Origin: Symbiodinium sp. CCMP2592
Taxonomy: Eukaryota; Sar; Dinophyceae; Suessiales; Symbiodiniaceae
Assembly (NCBI GenBank): GCA_905221615.1
Contig: CAJNDT010000140.1
Coordinates: forward strand, 62,001-126,000
Direction: 5' to 3'
Length of the DNA stretch: 64,000 nucleotides
The translations under genes were made by a program, and so were the position numbers. Below the pieces are notes generated by a model. That model was not told the origin of the DNA, ran no database searches, and worked only from the letters and a program-made list of their open reading frames with translations. Positions 1 to 10,997 of the stretch are shown here, in pieces. Every line of letters begins with the position of its first letter. The stretch's first letter is position 1.

Positions 1-90
1 AGATATATTATCATACTATATCATACAATATTATACTATATCATACTATATCATACTGTATTATGTTATATCATATTATATCATACTACA
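1..90. repeat. AT-rich tandem repeat (tatcatac-like units)
   Basis: Degenerate tandem copies of a unit like TATCATACTATA run from the left edge to about position 90. No coding signal. The array may continue outside the window. Confidence 0.7.
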
Positions 91-221
91 TCTTAGTAGT
101 GGAGTAGGCGACCTTTAACCTTTTTGCGGTACTATAACCCCTATAAAATCCCAAAGGGTAACCTTTAGTTCCCCATGATACTGGACAAGTAAGATCTTTA
201 TACTATATTATACCACATTTT

Positions 222-342
222 CCCAGACCCCCGGGAGGATCTAGAAAGTAGATCCTCTAATTTGGGGCCCTATACTACTAAGGGTACTTTATAGGAACCC
301 CCATTAAGGGATCTACTTTTTGGATCCTCCCGGGGGTCTGGG
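222..342. repeat. MITE family H, copy 1
   Basis: A 121-bp foldback element whose ends are CCCAGACCCCCGGGAGGATC and its reverse complement. It is flanked by TTTT on both sides (218-221 and 343-346), a 4-bp target duplication. The second copy, near 33,053-33,169, lies in the opposite orientation. Confidence 0.8.
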
Positions 343-450
343 TTTTCGGCGCGGTGATTGAAGAAGAGAGGTTTTAAGGCAAGCCGAAGCCTTCGAGAAC
401 CGCAGAACCGCAGGCAAGCGCACAAGAGAGTGTCAAGAAGCACCGGGGCA

Positions 451-636
451 TATGGGTTTAGGGTTTAGGGTCTAGGGTTTAGGGTTTAGGGTTTAGGGTT
501 TTGGGTTTAGGGTTTAGGGTTTTGGGTTTTGGGTTTTGGGTTTTGGGTTTAGGGTTTTGGGTTTAGGGTTTAGGGTTTTGGGTTTAGGGTTTAGGGTGGG
601 TTTAGGGTTTAGGGTTTAGGGTTTAGGGTTTAGGTG
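451..636 (+). repeat. Interstitial telomere-like array (TTTAGGG)n
   Basis: About 25 units of TTTAGGG mixed with TTTTGGG variants. TTTAGGG is the telomere repeat of plants and has been reported for dinoflagellates. The array is internal and abuts a family A MITE on its right, so it is not a chromosome end in this window. Confidence 0.85.
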
Positions 637-736
637 GGTGGTTGTCAAAACTAGGGTCCCTTCTTGGGTGCTTTGTATAGTGCGCAACCTAATATTTAGG
701 AAACCCAAAAGGGGACCTTCATTTTGACAACCACCC
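636..736. repeat. MITE family A, copy 1
   Basis: A 101-bp foldback element with ends GGGTGGTTGTCAAAA and TTTTGACAACCACCC and a GGGTCCC-rich interior. It is directly next to the telomere-like array. I see no target duplication at this copy. Confidence 0.75.
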
Positions 737-1141
737 ATATGATGCATATCATCAAGTAAACAGTCTAAGGTAATGTAAGTAGCATGGTATGGTCAAGTAT
801 CGTAGACTGGCATATACAACTTCTCCTGCGTCATTTCAGGTCATCGTGTTCTGATGCGCATGGAGGAGGCGCAGCCACGCGCGGAAAGCTGCAGGATTTA
901 TGCAGATTTGGAAAGCAGAAGTTTGAGCTTCAGACAGAAACCGTATTATAAAGCCCATATTCGGGTTTTACCGGTTTTAACTCTTTGCCCTGAACAGTTC
1001 GACACGGGTTTCGAGGTGTGTGAACCAGGGACACCTTAGGAATACTAATGCTGCAGGCCCGCTATATTCCCAAGAGCAAGAGTCACTGTCACACGCAGCA
1101 AGTGAGATGTGTTACACCGCATGACATCAATCCAGGCTTTC

Positions 1142-1231
1142 CTTACCTTTGGTTAGTAGGGAATGAAGGAATGATAGTAATATATAGTATAATAGTACCC
1201 ATTCCTTCATTCCCTACTAACCAAAGGTAAG
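1142..1231. repeat. MITE family K, copy 1 (near-perfect 90-bp palindrome)
   Basis: A 90-bp hairpin element starting CTTACCTTTGGTTAGTAGGG and ending with the reverse complement, with a short AT-rich loop. It is flanked by TTTC on both sides (1138-1141 and 1232-1235). Reverse-complemented, the copy at 29,043-29,132 differs at one base by my reading. Confidence 0.88.
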
Positions 1232-1576
1232 TTTCGACGATTGTGTTGTGTTCACCGCGCTCTCACGTATGAAGCTTCAGGGTATGGGAGTCACAGGGCT
1301 AAGCCCCTCTGTCATGTACATGTGAACTCCCGAAACCGATCTAGAGGATCAAGGGACCTAGTAAGTAATGTTATAACTACTTGATTTGGAGCTTAAAGAC
1401 GTTTTAACTACAGTTACCGCAGTTAAGTATTAGCATTAGTATTAGTATAGCCAACCCCAGCTACTGCGTGCCTTAACTCTTCGAGTCCTAACAGACTTGC
1501 TGCAGGAAAAAGCAGGAGTTGGATCTTCAAGTTCAGACGTTTGTTTGCTCGTGCAGTTCCCAGAAAGTCCATTAAA

Positions 1577-1641
1577 TTATAGTAGGATCCCTAGTATGAT
1601 GTAAGGCATGTTCCTGAATTAAAGCATATTGGAGTCTCTGG
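1577..1641. repeat. MITE family G, right half
   Basis: This matches the right part of other family G copies and ends in ATATTGGAGTCTCTGG. The left inverted arm is missing, so it is a truncated copy. Confidence 0.55.
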
Positions 1642-2045
1642 TTTGCATGTAGGCAGTATGTTTAGAGTTTTAGAGTGTGCGTGTAGGTCTTGTCGGTGTA
1701 GGGTTGCACCAGCCGAATTCAATTTCGGGTTGTCCTGTTACAGGATGGTTGTACGTATACACGGCATGCTATACTATACTAGACTACACTGTACTGCACT
1801 TTGCCATACTGTCTGCACTATGCTGACCATACTGTGTTACACCCAATACTCTAAACCTACATACCCTAATGCCTTTAGCACTTATAATACTCCAACACCC
1901 TGAACCCTCATACCCCAATACCCTAGTACCCTTACATAACCTTGGAATGTTGTTCCGGAGAGGTTTGCTGATCCTTTCTACCCGGAAGAACTCTCAGACC
2001 TAAAGCTCTCAACTTCATCCTTGATGGAAAAGGGTTTTGGGGTTC

Positions 2046-2200
2046 TGCGCTTTAGGGTGTTGGGGTTTAGGGTTTTGGGGTTTAGGGTTTAAGAGTAGCT
2101 TAGGTAGGGGTTTGGGGATTTTGTGGTTTAGGGTTTTGGGGTTTAGGGTTTAAGAGCTTAGGTAGGGGTTTGGGGATTTTGTGGTTTAGGGTTTCGGGTT
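2046..2200 (+). repeat. Degenerate telomere-like repeats
   Basis: Units of TTTAGGGTTTTGGGG and variants, including a direct duplication of a segment around TTTAAGAG..TTAGGTAGGGG. It is probably a decayed interstitial telomere-like array. Confidence 0.6.
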
Positions 2201-2372
2201 GCCTTGGGATCCTAATCATACTCTTTTACAGAGAGGATGTTTGTGAATCAGGGTTCCGTGGGCAGTAATTCCCCAGAACCCGAAACCTTGCATCCCTTAT
2301 GGAACCTTTCAAGGAACCTCGTAGAGCAAAGGGGCCTAATGTAAGGGTCTTAAGAATTACCAATAAAATTGT

Positions 2373-2397
2373 GGGGGGGGGGGGGGGGGGGGGGGGG
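2373..2397 (+). repeat. Poly-G run of 25
   Basis: An uninterrupted run of 25 G. Its length is unreliable in any assembly. Confidence 0.9.
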
Positions 2398-2817
2398 CTC
2401 CTTATCCAGGACCCAGAGTAGGCCCTTATTCCCTTTTTTTGGGGTTTAGGCTCCCTTATAACCCCCTTTAAACCAAAAAGGGCACCCTTTTCATTCCTAG
2501 GTTACTCTTAGGTCTAGTTATTTTAATTCTAGTATAATGGGTAATCTAATAATTGATTATTAAAGCCCCATTGAGGCCCCTTATATTATAGAACCCTACT
2601 GTAGGTCCCTTATAGAACCCTCCAAGGGATCCCTTTAAAGCATTAAGGCCCTTAACATAGAACCCTACTGTAGATGCCGTATAGATGTAAGGATCTCTTT
2701 AAAGGAGCCCTACTCTCATTATGAAGGCCGCCCCTAGATTGTACTCAAAAAGTATTCCAAGCGGCGAGGCTCGACAAAGCATGGGAGATCTCTCTTCGCA
2801 GCTTCTGCAGGCATCCT

Positions 2818-2918
2818 TGCATGGAGTTAGGGGGACCCCAATATAGTACCCTAAATAGTAGGATCCTTGTTACAAGGACCCCAACAAAGGTGCCCCTAAT
2901 TTTCGGAAACTCCCGCAT
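2818..2918. repeat. MITE family F, copy 1
   Basis: It contains the family core ATAGTACCCTAAATAGTAGG and the right end TTTTCGGAAACTCCC. The left arm is degraded compared with the copy at 3,971-4,069. Confidence 0.6.
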
Positions 2919-3169
2919 GTTCTTCAATTGTCGGGGCGCTTAGTAAGTAGGTAATATGTAGAGTTGTAAGTACCCTACAAGGGATACAAGGGATCCTACT
3001 TGGGGTTAATTATAGCACTTATAATTCTAGAAAGCAACTACTTAGTTCAGGGATCGGCGAGCTTGGTTTAGGGCTTTAGAGTGCTTTGGCTTCAGGATGC
3101 GAGTTTCGAGGCTTGACTTGTCTCGTCTATGGTTGCTACTTGGAGGGTCGCGAGACTTAGTACAGGGAA

Positions 3170-3262
3170 CTCCAGAAAGTTGGAATATGGTTTCAGGGTA
3201 GGATACCTTGTAATTTACCATAAAGGGTTTAGGATAATCATATTCCAACTTTCTGGCTTCTA
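3170..3262. repeat. MITE family C, copy 1
   Basis: A foldback element with ends CCAGAAAGTTGGAATATG and CATATTCCAACTTTCTGG. The same ends recur near 3.6, 12.1, 29.9 and 31.4 kb. Confidence 0.75.
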
Positions 3263-3288
3263 CCTTAAGTGGGTAATATGTAGAGTTG

Positions 3289-3402
3289 TAACTGTTGATG
3301 ATATAAATCCTGCATCACCCATAATAAGTAATATACCATAATTCCCATAGTTTAGGGTCCTTAAGGTCATGCAGGGATTCATATCATCAACAGAAGTACC
3401 CT
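3289..3402. repeat. MITE family D, copy 1
   Basis: Ends ACTGTTGATGATATAAATCC and ATTCATATCATCAACAG enclose a core with TACCATAATTCCCATAG. It lies directly after a family C copy. Confidence 0.75.
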
Positions 3403-3599
3403 AGAAGGGGTTATGGTACTTGTAACTCAATAAGGCTCCGAAGCTCCGACACCCCTATGGAACCCATTTAAGAACCCTTCTAGTTCTCTTCAAAGGAACC
3501 CCTAAACCCCGAAACTCCTTTAGTGTTAGGAGTTTAGGTTTTAGGGTTCATTTTTGTTGAATCTTTGGAAGACTTCTGGAGTTCTTTTTATATGGTAGT

Positions 3600-3703
3600 A
3601 GCCAGAAAGTTGGAACATAGTTGTCCTCATACCCTTAAGGTAAACTATAAGGGATCCGAGCACTAATCCTCCTAAAGCCATGTTCCAACTTTCTGGCTTC
3701 TAC
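3600..3703. repeat. MITE family C, copy 2
   Basis: A foldback element with ends AGCCAGAAAGTTGGAACAT and ATGTTCCAACTTTCTGGCT. The interior closely matches the copy at 31.4 kb. Confidence 0.8.
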
Positions 3704-3970
3704 TATAAACCCTGAAAACTTAAACCCAGTAAGTCTCCCAACCCTCCAAGTAGGCTCTACACTAGAAGCCCGATGGTTGGAAACCCAATGGCCTCAATCC
3801 CCAAGACTACGGTATAAGGACTCCCCAGACGAATTGCTCTTCATCGGGTTTCCATATTTTTTGGGTTTTACTGCAGGGTTTACGCTAATTACAGTTCAGG
3901 GTCTTCGGGGCAGTGTATTTTCGTGGTTTAGTCTCGCGGTTTATACTACACCTTGCAGGGCTAGCAGGGG

Positions 3971-4069
3971 GAGTTTCCGAAAATAGGGTACCCTATATAG
4001 TACCCTAAATAGTAGGATCCTTATTACAAGGACCCCCAAATAAGGTACCCCTACTTTTCGGAAACCCCC
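3971..4069. repeat. MITE family F, copy 2
   Basis: Ends GAGTTTCCGAAAATAGGG and CCCTACTTTTCGGAAAC are inverted around a core with AGGATCCTTATTACAAGG. This is the clearest full-length member of the family here. Confidence 0.75.
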
Positions 4070-4111
4070 ATATCCTTCAATACAGGAACATTAGGGGGAT
4101 ATATCTTCAGA

Positions 4112-4394
4112 TATTGTAGGATCCCTAGTATGATTCAAGGTACATTCCTTAATCAAGGGATATTGGCTAGGATGCCCAGTAGTACCTTTATTCCCTTTTT
4201 CTACTCCTAGGTTCCTTATAAAGTTACCCAATACCAAAAAGAGAGGCCTTGTTATTCCTAGGTTACTGGGTATCCTAGTATATTCTGGTACCCTTATAGA
4301 TCCCTTATAGTAGCCTTTCTAAAGGACCCCTTTAAAGGAACCCTAGTAGTCTTGTTATTCCTAGGTTACTGGGTATCCTAGTTGGAGTCTCTGG
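4112..4394. repeat. MITE family G, interrupted by family I
   Basis: The sequence runs from TAGGATCCCTAG to GGGATATTGG, is broken by the 4,167-4,380 insertion, and resumes with TTGGAGTCTCTGGG. Intact copies read ATATTGGAGTCTCTGG across the same point. Confidence 0.75.
4167..4380. repeat. MITE family I, composite copy 1 (nested)
   Basis: A 214-bp element with ends CTAGGATGCCCAGTA and TACTGGGTATCCTAG, inserted in a family G element with a TTGG duplication on both sides. It contains a 110-bp simple foldback unit plus a duplicated right end separated by a segment with CCCTTTAAAGGA. The same composite recurs at 10.7 kb. Confidence 0.85.
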
Positions 4395-4687
4395 GAAGCA
4401 GCTGCCAGTCCTTAAGCTGCATCGCAAGAGCCCGAAACCCACGCTCTTTGCTGACTTGGTCCCATGTAGACTAGTTTGTGTTTCTGTATTCTGTTATCAA
4501 CTAGGTGGCAATTTGGGAAACTTTTTAATTTCCCTTATGGTTCCTATAGAGGTACCTATTCATAAATACTTTTCAGAGCCCCAAAACTACAACCCAGTCA
4601 AGGCTACTGTACCATAAAGGGTACCATCAGCGTACTCTATCGACAGCCTTGCCCGAAACCCAAAGCCTTACCTGGATTCAGAAGGGC

Positions 4688-4770
4688 CTAGGGTTCCTGT
4701 AAGAGATCTATAGGGTTCCTTTAAGAGATCTATAGGATTCCTTTAGGGGATCTATAGGGTTTAGGGTACC
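4688..4770 (+). repeat. Short tandem repeat, about 26 bp, three units
   Basis: Three successive copies of a unit like TTCCTTTAAGAGATCTATAG. Related GATCTATAGGG/CCCTTTAAAGG motifs are scattered through the window. Confidence 0.6.
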
Positions 4771-5039
4771 TTTTCAGGGTTCCTGATGATAATTCCTTCT
4801 GAAAGGCCATAACAAGGTAGGTTACTTATTATAGGGGCTTAAATAGTTACCTATTATACTGATTGGGGCGACTCCGTATTCTACTTATAGTACATGATAC
4901 CCCCAAATCTTTCTCTGCTAATTAACACGGCGTTCCTCTGCTTGATGTTCAGCTCCAGTCACATCTTGCAGGGCATGAAGGATCATACCTTCTAAACTGC
5001 TTCTGACGGTAGTGCATACGTGTGTTTTGTGAAAATGTA

Positions 5040-5081
5040 TATACATACATACATACATACATAGATACATATGTGTATATA

Positions 5082-5118
<37 letters not shown>

Positions 5119-5140
5119 GAATGTATGTATGTATACCCGT
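5040..5140. repeat. Inverted (CATA)n / (TATG)n microsatellite
   Basis: A CATA array, a short TA run and then a TATG array, so the whole block is self-complementary. Confidence 0.9.
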
Positions 5141-5575
5141 TTATTGCCTATGCCCAAAAACAGTCGATCATTTGGCAGCACCTTTGGCTCTTAAAGTTTC
5201 TCTGGACTCCCTCCCCTGTATGCAACTTGACGTAGTGCTGATACGACATACGCCAACGGCCGCTGTACTAACGATTACTTGGAGGATCCTGGGACTTAGC
5301 AGCACAGGTTATAAACAAGGTAACTATACTGTAATCACTTGTAACCCTAATTAAGGTACCTATGTCCTTACTTACTACAATGATACTCCAAAGTACCGGA
5401 AAAGAGATTCTAAGGGGTATCCCAACATTTCAAACTCATTAAGGCTGTATCCAAGTGGAGTTTGACGATTCCGGGCTCCGGAAACGCAAAACCCCCTGAA
5501 ATGCTATGCTTTCCAGTAGTTCGCTTGCGTAGCGTGCTCTGGCTGTTAGCAGGGTCTCAACAATGCTGCCATTTT

Positions 5576-6072
5576 CTAAGGGTTGGACGGGTTTAGGTAT
5601 GTCCCTATGAAGCCTTGCCGGTGTGTCGTATGCAGAAAAGGCTGATGCACATGCTCAGTCAAGCCGTGGAGGAAAGCTTCGCCAACGTCAAAGTGGTTCT
5701 TCGGCAAACGCCCCCAAAGCAGGGGGAGGAAGCAGACTTGCAGACACCGTGGACTTGTGGGAGTCGCACGTCCAATGCCCATCTGGCCCGTCAGGAGCTG
5801 CTCAAACGGTTCCTGCAGCGAGGCGCCGGGTTCGTATCAGGCCTGTACAATGGCAAGAACCAGGATTTGAAGTCGGAGAACTCCGTGAATGGTGTAAAAA
5901 GCAAGAACAGTGGAACGGTGGGTGCGAATCAGTGGATTACCGCCTACTTTGCATCCGCTGCGCATTCTTTACTCACCCGCCTCTCCAAGCAGGACTTTCG
6001 CCACCTCAGCATTTTCGGAAAGCTGTAAGGGTTTGTTTTATTGTTACTGCAAAGGTTGCCATAAAGGGTTAA
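5576..6072 (+). other. GC-richer island, possible exon remnant
   Basis: Two overlapping forward frames stay open for 137 and 149 codons in a segment richer in GC than its surroundings. I recognise no domain, and I cannot choose a frame. It could be a decayed gene or retrotransposon piece. Confidence 0.2.
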
Positions 6073-6457
6073 TAGGTTCAGTAATCCCTAAACCTGATAT
6101 GGCTGATTAACCCCCTTAACCCCCAAACCGAAAGCCTTGAACCCCAAGCCCTAAGCCTTAAGCCCTAAACCCCAAACCCTAAGCCTCAAAACCTAAACCT
6201 TAAGACTTAAACCCCAAACCCTAAGACTTAAACCCCAAACCCTAGACTTAACATTTCACAGGCCACCGCCGCATTTGGAGCCTGTGAGGAGGACGGCGCA
6301 TGCTTCGTTGCACTTAAGGTGCCGGGTTTAGGGCTTCGGCCGGGCGCTGTACTTAATATAGGGGCCTCAAGACTTTCAATAGGGTTTGGGGTATTACTAT
6401 ACTATAATCGTTCTGTCCCCCGCAATAGTATTGGTAATGATTTAGGACCCTATTCTA

Positions 6458-6589
6458 CTTGGAGGGTCGGGGGACTTAGTAAGTAGGCAGTAAGTAGACT
6501 TATAAGTACCCTAAACGGGACCCTAATTGGGGTTATGGTACTTATAACTCTCCAAAATAACTACTTAGTAAGTCCCCCGACCCTGCAAG
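6458..6589. repeat. MITE family B, copy 1
   Basis: Ends CTTGGAGGGTCGGGGGACTT and AGTCCCCCGACCCTGCAAG enclose CCTAATTGGGGTTATGG. TA lies on both outer sides, as at most copies, which fits a Tc1/mariner-type 2-bp duplication. Confidence 0.8.
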
Positions 6590-6661
6590 TAGTCCCCAAA
6601 AGATCGAATGATCTTGCCCAAACTTCCCAGGCCAGCCCTTTTTCGCACACATGAGCTGCTC

Positions 6662-6839
6662 CCAGAGCCTCCAATATCCCATAATGAAGGAAGATACCTT
6701 AAATCATACACCTAAGGGTTCCTTAACGGGATCCTTAGAGGCATCTGTAAGGGAATTAAGGAAGATACCTTAAAGCATAGTAAGGATCCTACTATAATTT
6801 AAGGTAGATTCCTTGATTAAGAATATTGGAGTCGCTGGG
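6662..6839. repeat. MITE family G, expanded copy
   Basis: Left end CCAGAGCCTCCAATATCCC and right end ATATTGGAGTCGCTGG, with a duplicated interior around GGAAGATACCTTAAA. It is longer than the other copies. Confidence 0.65.
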
Positions 6840-7320
6840 TTGTTGGCTGCCGGGACGTAAGCAACGGCAATCGTAGGAAAGGGATCGACGTAGCAGCATG
6901 CAGCCGCTTCTTTGAGGCGTATCGCTGCAATCCTGAAGTAACGTAGCTCGCTGCTCGAGCCGTCATCGGGAGTACGGACGAGCGAAGGTCGCACGGAGCT
7001 CGTGCAACGCGGACCTTGCCCACGGGAAAAGCACGAGGTCGACCGACCGCGCCGACTTGAACTGTGTGAGGCCGTCTGCACCGGCTCAAAACGCGCGAGG
7101 GGCCGCCATGCACAGCCAGAATTTGGTCGCAACGACGGCTCTGCGCCGGTGCCACAGCATCTGGCGTGCGCGAAGAGATCGTGCACGCGGCAGTGCGATG
7201 CACATGGCCGAAACCGGAATGAGCAGCGAGCACATACCGCTCCGTCGCTACGTCGGGACACCGCAAACATGCAACCAGGCACGCACGAGGCCGCCGAGGT
7301 GTCAAAAGTCCTATTGTTGT
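6840..7320. other. GC-rich island without a recognisable gene
   Basis: Both strands hold open frames of 120-190 codons with arginine- and cysteine-rich translations, typical of chance frames in GC-rich DNA. It sits between a family G and a family A MITE. I recognise no domain. Confidence 0.2.
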
Positions 7321-7327
7321 GGCATGT

Positions 7328-7422
7328 GGGTGGTGGTCAAAATTATGGTCCTTTTTTGGGTCCCTATCATTATCCGGCACCTATTATTTAGGGTACCCAC
7401 AAGGGACCATAATCTTGACAGC
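7328..7422. repeat. MITE family A, copy 2
   Basis: Left end GGGTGGTGGTCAAAATTATG; the right end is degraded to TCTTGACAGC. The core CCTATTATTTAGGGTACCC is shared with copy 3. Confidence 0.7.
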
Positions 7423-7922
7423 TTCGGGGAATCAGAGATCAAAACTGTGCTATGCACGGACCGGGCTCAGGAGCGGCAGGGGTGCAGTTAAGGGTGATTC
7501 TTCAAGGAGAGAGTTTCTTTAACTTCGGTATTTCCTGGAAGAGCTTGAAAACAGAACGGAAGCAAAGCAAGCATTAATGGCTCGGAGCTGTTATTCCGGG
7601 GACTTAGTAAGTGAGGTTATAAGTACTTTAAGCGGTCAAAGATTAGCCCAGAGACTCCTCAGCCGCTTAACTTAGGAACATACCTTAGCTCGGAAACAAT
7701 ACACCTTTTAAGCTTCAGGTAGATTCGTTAAAGGAGGATCCCCAAAAATTCGATCCCCAAGCTGCCCAAGCTGACTGTTTGGGGTTCAGGGTAAACGGTT
7801 CGGTGATGAGCCAACTTTAGGCTTTAGGGTTTCAGGGTTCAGGTTTTGATGACTGGGCCCTTCCATACGAGCATATGAGGCCAGCCCCAGCAGGAATCGA
7901 CTGCTGCCCCGATTTGCAATCT

Positions 7923-8025
7923 GGGTACTTGTCAAAATTAGGGTCCCTTTTTGGGGTCCTATTTTGTAATACGGCACCTATTATTTAGGGTACCCAAAAA
8001 GGGACCCTAATTTTGACAACCACCC
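7923..8025. repeat. MITE family A, copy 3
   Basis: A foldback element flanked on both sides by ATCT (7,919-7,922 and 8,026-8,029), a clean 4-bp target duplication. The right end TTTTGACAACCACCC is intact. Confidence 0.82.
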
Positions 8026-8880
8026 ATCTCTCCCCAAGACGTACCCGTTTACGTCTTTGGAAACGGAGGCAGAGGGCGGTCCGTATTAAGACTGAAAGCT
8101 TGGAAAGGGTAGCCTCATAAGTAAAGGGGGTGATCGGAAATCTAGTCCATTGTAGGCAAGGTTTTTTTGAATGTCTATAAATGTTGGCATGAACACACTT
8201 AACCTTTCACCGTAAGGAAGCCCACCAGTACTTGATTAAGAAGTGCACGTGCGGCTTTAGTTTCCTGAACCGAGACGTTTGTGTTGTCTCGGGAACAAAG
8301 CATGCTCTATCGCTCAAGACTCAAGACCCTCCTCAGCTCCAAAGCCCTAATCCTGGGCTTTGGGGTGCCATCATGTATCGCTTTTTTGGAGCTGTTCCTT
8401 GAAGGAACCATTATGACGTGAAAGTGTATATTTTTCTCCCTGCTTACTGCAAAGCCTAGAATCTGGCCGATCACTACTGTATCTGGCTGTTTCATTTTCC
8501 ATTCAAGACAATCTGTAGCGAAGGCCCGAAAAGTACCGAAAAATGTCCGACTCCCCAAACTGAGATCCTTGTACTTCAGGCAATAAAAAGCTTTTCTGGG
8601 TTGTGCTTTGGGATCATATTTAATTTCCCTTATTTCCTTATAAAGGGAACCTATTCATAAATAGTTTCCAAAGGGTTTAAAGCACAACCCAGTTTTGTTA
8701 AGACACTGAAACCAGATGATGTACATCCAAAAAACCACAACAATCCACAAAGTCCCAGATACTACACCCAAACCCCTCAACCCTCAACCCCAAACCCTGA
8801 AGAAACCGCGTAAACCCCAAACCCCGATCGCTTGAGAATCCCTAAGCCCTAGGCCCTCAAATCCTCCAAACCCGAAGCCA
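8026..8880. other. Stretch without a recognised feature
   Basis: Mixed-composition DNA with CCCTAAA-like fragments near 8,760-8,880. No open frame above about 85 codons and no domain that I recognise. Confidence 0.5.
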
Positions 8881-8894
8881 TCAAGAACCTGTAT

Positions 8895-8992
8895 GGGTGG
8901 TGGTCAAAATTCTGGTCCCTTTTTGGGTCCCTCTTATAATACGGCTATGGTTTCGGGTACCCAAAAAGGGACCATACTTTTGACAGCCACCC
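8895..8992. repeat. MITE family A, copy 4
   Basis: A foldback element with GTAT on both sides (8,891-8,894 and 8,993-8,996). Ends GGGTGGTGGTCAAAATTC and CTTTTGACAGCCACCC. Confidence 0.82.
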
Positions 8993-9082
8993 GTATAGAA
9001 ACCTTCGACCTTTTTGGCAGGAGCTGCGCCGCACGGAGCAGGAGTTGGCGAGGCTTGAGGTCACCCGACCGGAATCCTTTGT

Positions 9083-9186
9083 GTTTAGGGTTTAGGGTTT
9101 AGGGTTTAGGGGTTTAGGGTTTAGGGTTTAGGGGTTTAGGGTTTAGGGTTTAGGGTTTGCCCTAGAGAGTTTAGGGTTTAGGGTTC
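9083..9186 (+). repeat. Interstitial telomere-like array (TTTAGGG)n
   Basis: About a dozen TTTAGGG units with occasional GGGG variants, interrupted near its right end. Confidence 0.8.
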
Positions 9187-9499
9187 TGAAAGGGCTTGCG
9201 GCTTTAGCGCTCTAGAAGGGCTGCGATAAAGGATGAGGCGTCTACAAGGGTACTATGAGGCTGTAAGAGTTGCATGGAGGACGTTTTTTACGGCTCCCAG
9301 TAGCTGAGCAGGTAACCTTGAACTTTTTGGCATTTGCCTAAACCTGCCACAGTTCAAGCCTTAACCTATAGATCATGCGGCGGGGTCTGGGGCCTATCCT
9401 GATTCCTCTGGCCTCATGCACGCAAAGGATCCCTGCATACATTCACCTCAACCCACAGTCCTGCCAGGTTTTGGGTAGTGAGGGGCTGGGTTAACTCAG

Positions 9500-9592
9500 T
9501 AGCTGAGTGGATACACTTTACACTTCGTGGGATAGTAATACCCACCATAAAACTGAAAGTGTTCACTTTTGGGGGCTTATGAACTCAGCAAT
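9500..9592. repeat. MITE family E, copy 1
   Basis: Left end AGTAGCTGAGTGGATACACT, right end TTATGAACTCAGCA, core CACCATAAAACTGAAAGTG. Related copies lie at 37.9, 41.8 and 43.6 kb. Confidence 0.7.
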
Positions 9593-9711
9593 TAAGTTGA
9601 CGAGTTCGATTTGGGTTGTTGTTTTTTGCGATTTGGGGCTGAGGGTCTTAGTCTGAGTGTTGTCAGTGAGTCTCTGCTGAGATTCTGGGTTCTTGTGAAT
9701 AAAATCAATAT

Positions 9712-9789
9712 AAGGGTTTCCGAAGGATAAGGATCCTAGTATTTAGGGTGCTATATTATTAGGGTCCCCCTATTTTCGGAAACCCTCAT
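9712..9789. repeat. MITE family F, copy 3
   Basis: Ends GGGTTTCCGAAGGATAAGG and CCCTATTTTCGGAAACCC around an AGGGTGCTATATTATTAGGG core; shorter than copy 2. Confidence 0.6.
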
Positions 9790-10600
9790 ATATAAGCCAC
9801 CACAGTCGGTGGGTATAGTAAACTATCGGGTTTCGGTTTATGGTATTATGTTCAAAGAAAATTCTTCACAAGAAGCCAGTCTTGTAACCAGGCTGCCCAC
9901 AGCAATGCGGTGCAAAAGAGGCAGCAGCTGATCCGCGAGGCCATTCCGAGGTTTAGTGCCCAGAGGTCAAGGTTTACAACTTCCGATTTTCCGCAGAGGG
10001 CGTTTAGCGTAGGCCTGAGGTGGTTTACGATTTTTTTCAAACATGAGCTCCGTTGCGTACCTTGCGATGCATGTCACTAGTTACATAGCGTCATATGTTT
10101 TGCGAAGCGTCCGGCTGAGTTATACAGTAATGAAGAAGTCGCATGGAGTAGCCGAACCCACTGCTTGCAGTGAATTTTTGCGACCCGTATCAGCTGAAAC
10201 TACCCTAAACCCTAAACTACTACATGCATTTAAACTGCCGAAACTCCGGACACCCCCAAAGCTAAACCACAAAACATCTTTCATGATACGAAAGAAGCCT
10301 ACAGAAGACATCCCTACTTGCTGGGACCACCGACTTAGCTACTATTCTGCAGGTGCACTACACTATTGGGGCCTTAATAATTAGAATAGAGTTTTGGGAG
10401 GTTCCTTATTCTAGTATAAACCCTGTTCTCACTGTTAAGGCCCCTACATTACGTGCCTTGGTCGGGGCAGCCGATCTGACGTCCTTAATGTGTCTCTTGA
10501 ACCTTCAACAAACTACCTTAGCCTGCCAAGCCCTACTTTTGTGTAGGTTCTTATTCTGAACCCTTATATGTTGTTTATAGGGACCCTACAAAAAAGGTAG
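9790..10600. other. Stretch without a recognised feature
   Basis: One forward frame of 113 codons (10,043-10,384) has no recognisable domain. No repeat array or inverted element is clear. Confidence 0.4.
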
Positions 10601-10621
10601 GGTTTGGTAGGTTAAGGTACG

Positions 10622-10722
10622 GCTGATGATCTAAATCCTGCATTACCTTCAGGACCCTAGACGATGGGAATTATGGTAGAGTCCTTATTATGGGTCAGGC
10701 AGGGTTTATATCAGCAACCGTA
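10622..10722. repeat. MITE family D, copy 2
   Basis: Left end GCTGATGATCTAAATCCTGC, right end GTTTATATCAGCAACCG; core GGGAATTATGGTAG. The composite family I copy begins a few bases after it. Confidence 0.65.
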
Positions 10723-10727
10723 TTGTA

Positions 10728-10942
10728 CTAGGATGCCCAGTAGTACCCTTATTCCCTTTTTGTAGTCCTAGGTTCCTTATAAAGCTACCCAATACCAAAA
10801 AGAGAGGCCTTCTTATTCTTAGGTTACTGGGTATCCTAGTATATTCTGGTACCCTTATAGATCCCTTATAGTAGCCTTTTTAAAGGACCCCTTTAAAGGA
10901 ACCCTAGTAGTCTTTTTATTCTTAGGTTACTGGGTATCCTAG
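10728..10942. repeat. MITE family I, composite copy 2
   Basis: A 215-bp element with the same composite structure as 4,167-4,380. It is flanked by TGTA on both sides (10,724-10,727 and 10,943-10,946). This independent duplication shows that the composite itself moved as a unit. Confidence 0.87.
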
Positions 10943-10997
10943 TGTAGAAGTAACCTACCCTAAGTTTCGTTTGCAAGCTTTTGCCCTACACCCTTCG

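Noticed and set aside
451..636. A true chromosome end
   Set aside because: Unique sequence and MITEs lie on both sides, so the telomere-like array is internal.
5022..5354. 110-codon frame across the CATA/TATG microsatellite
   Set aside because: The first half is a repeat translation (YIHTYI, YVCMYVCM) and the rest has no recognisable domain.
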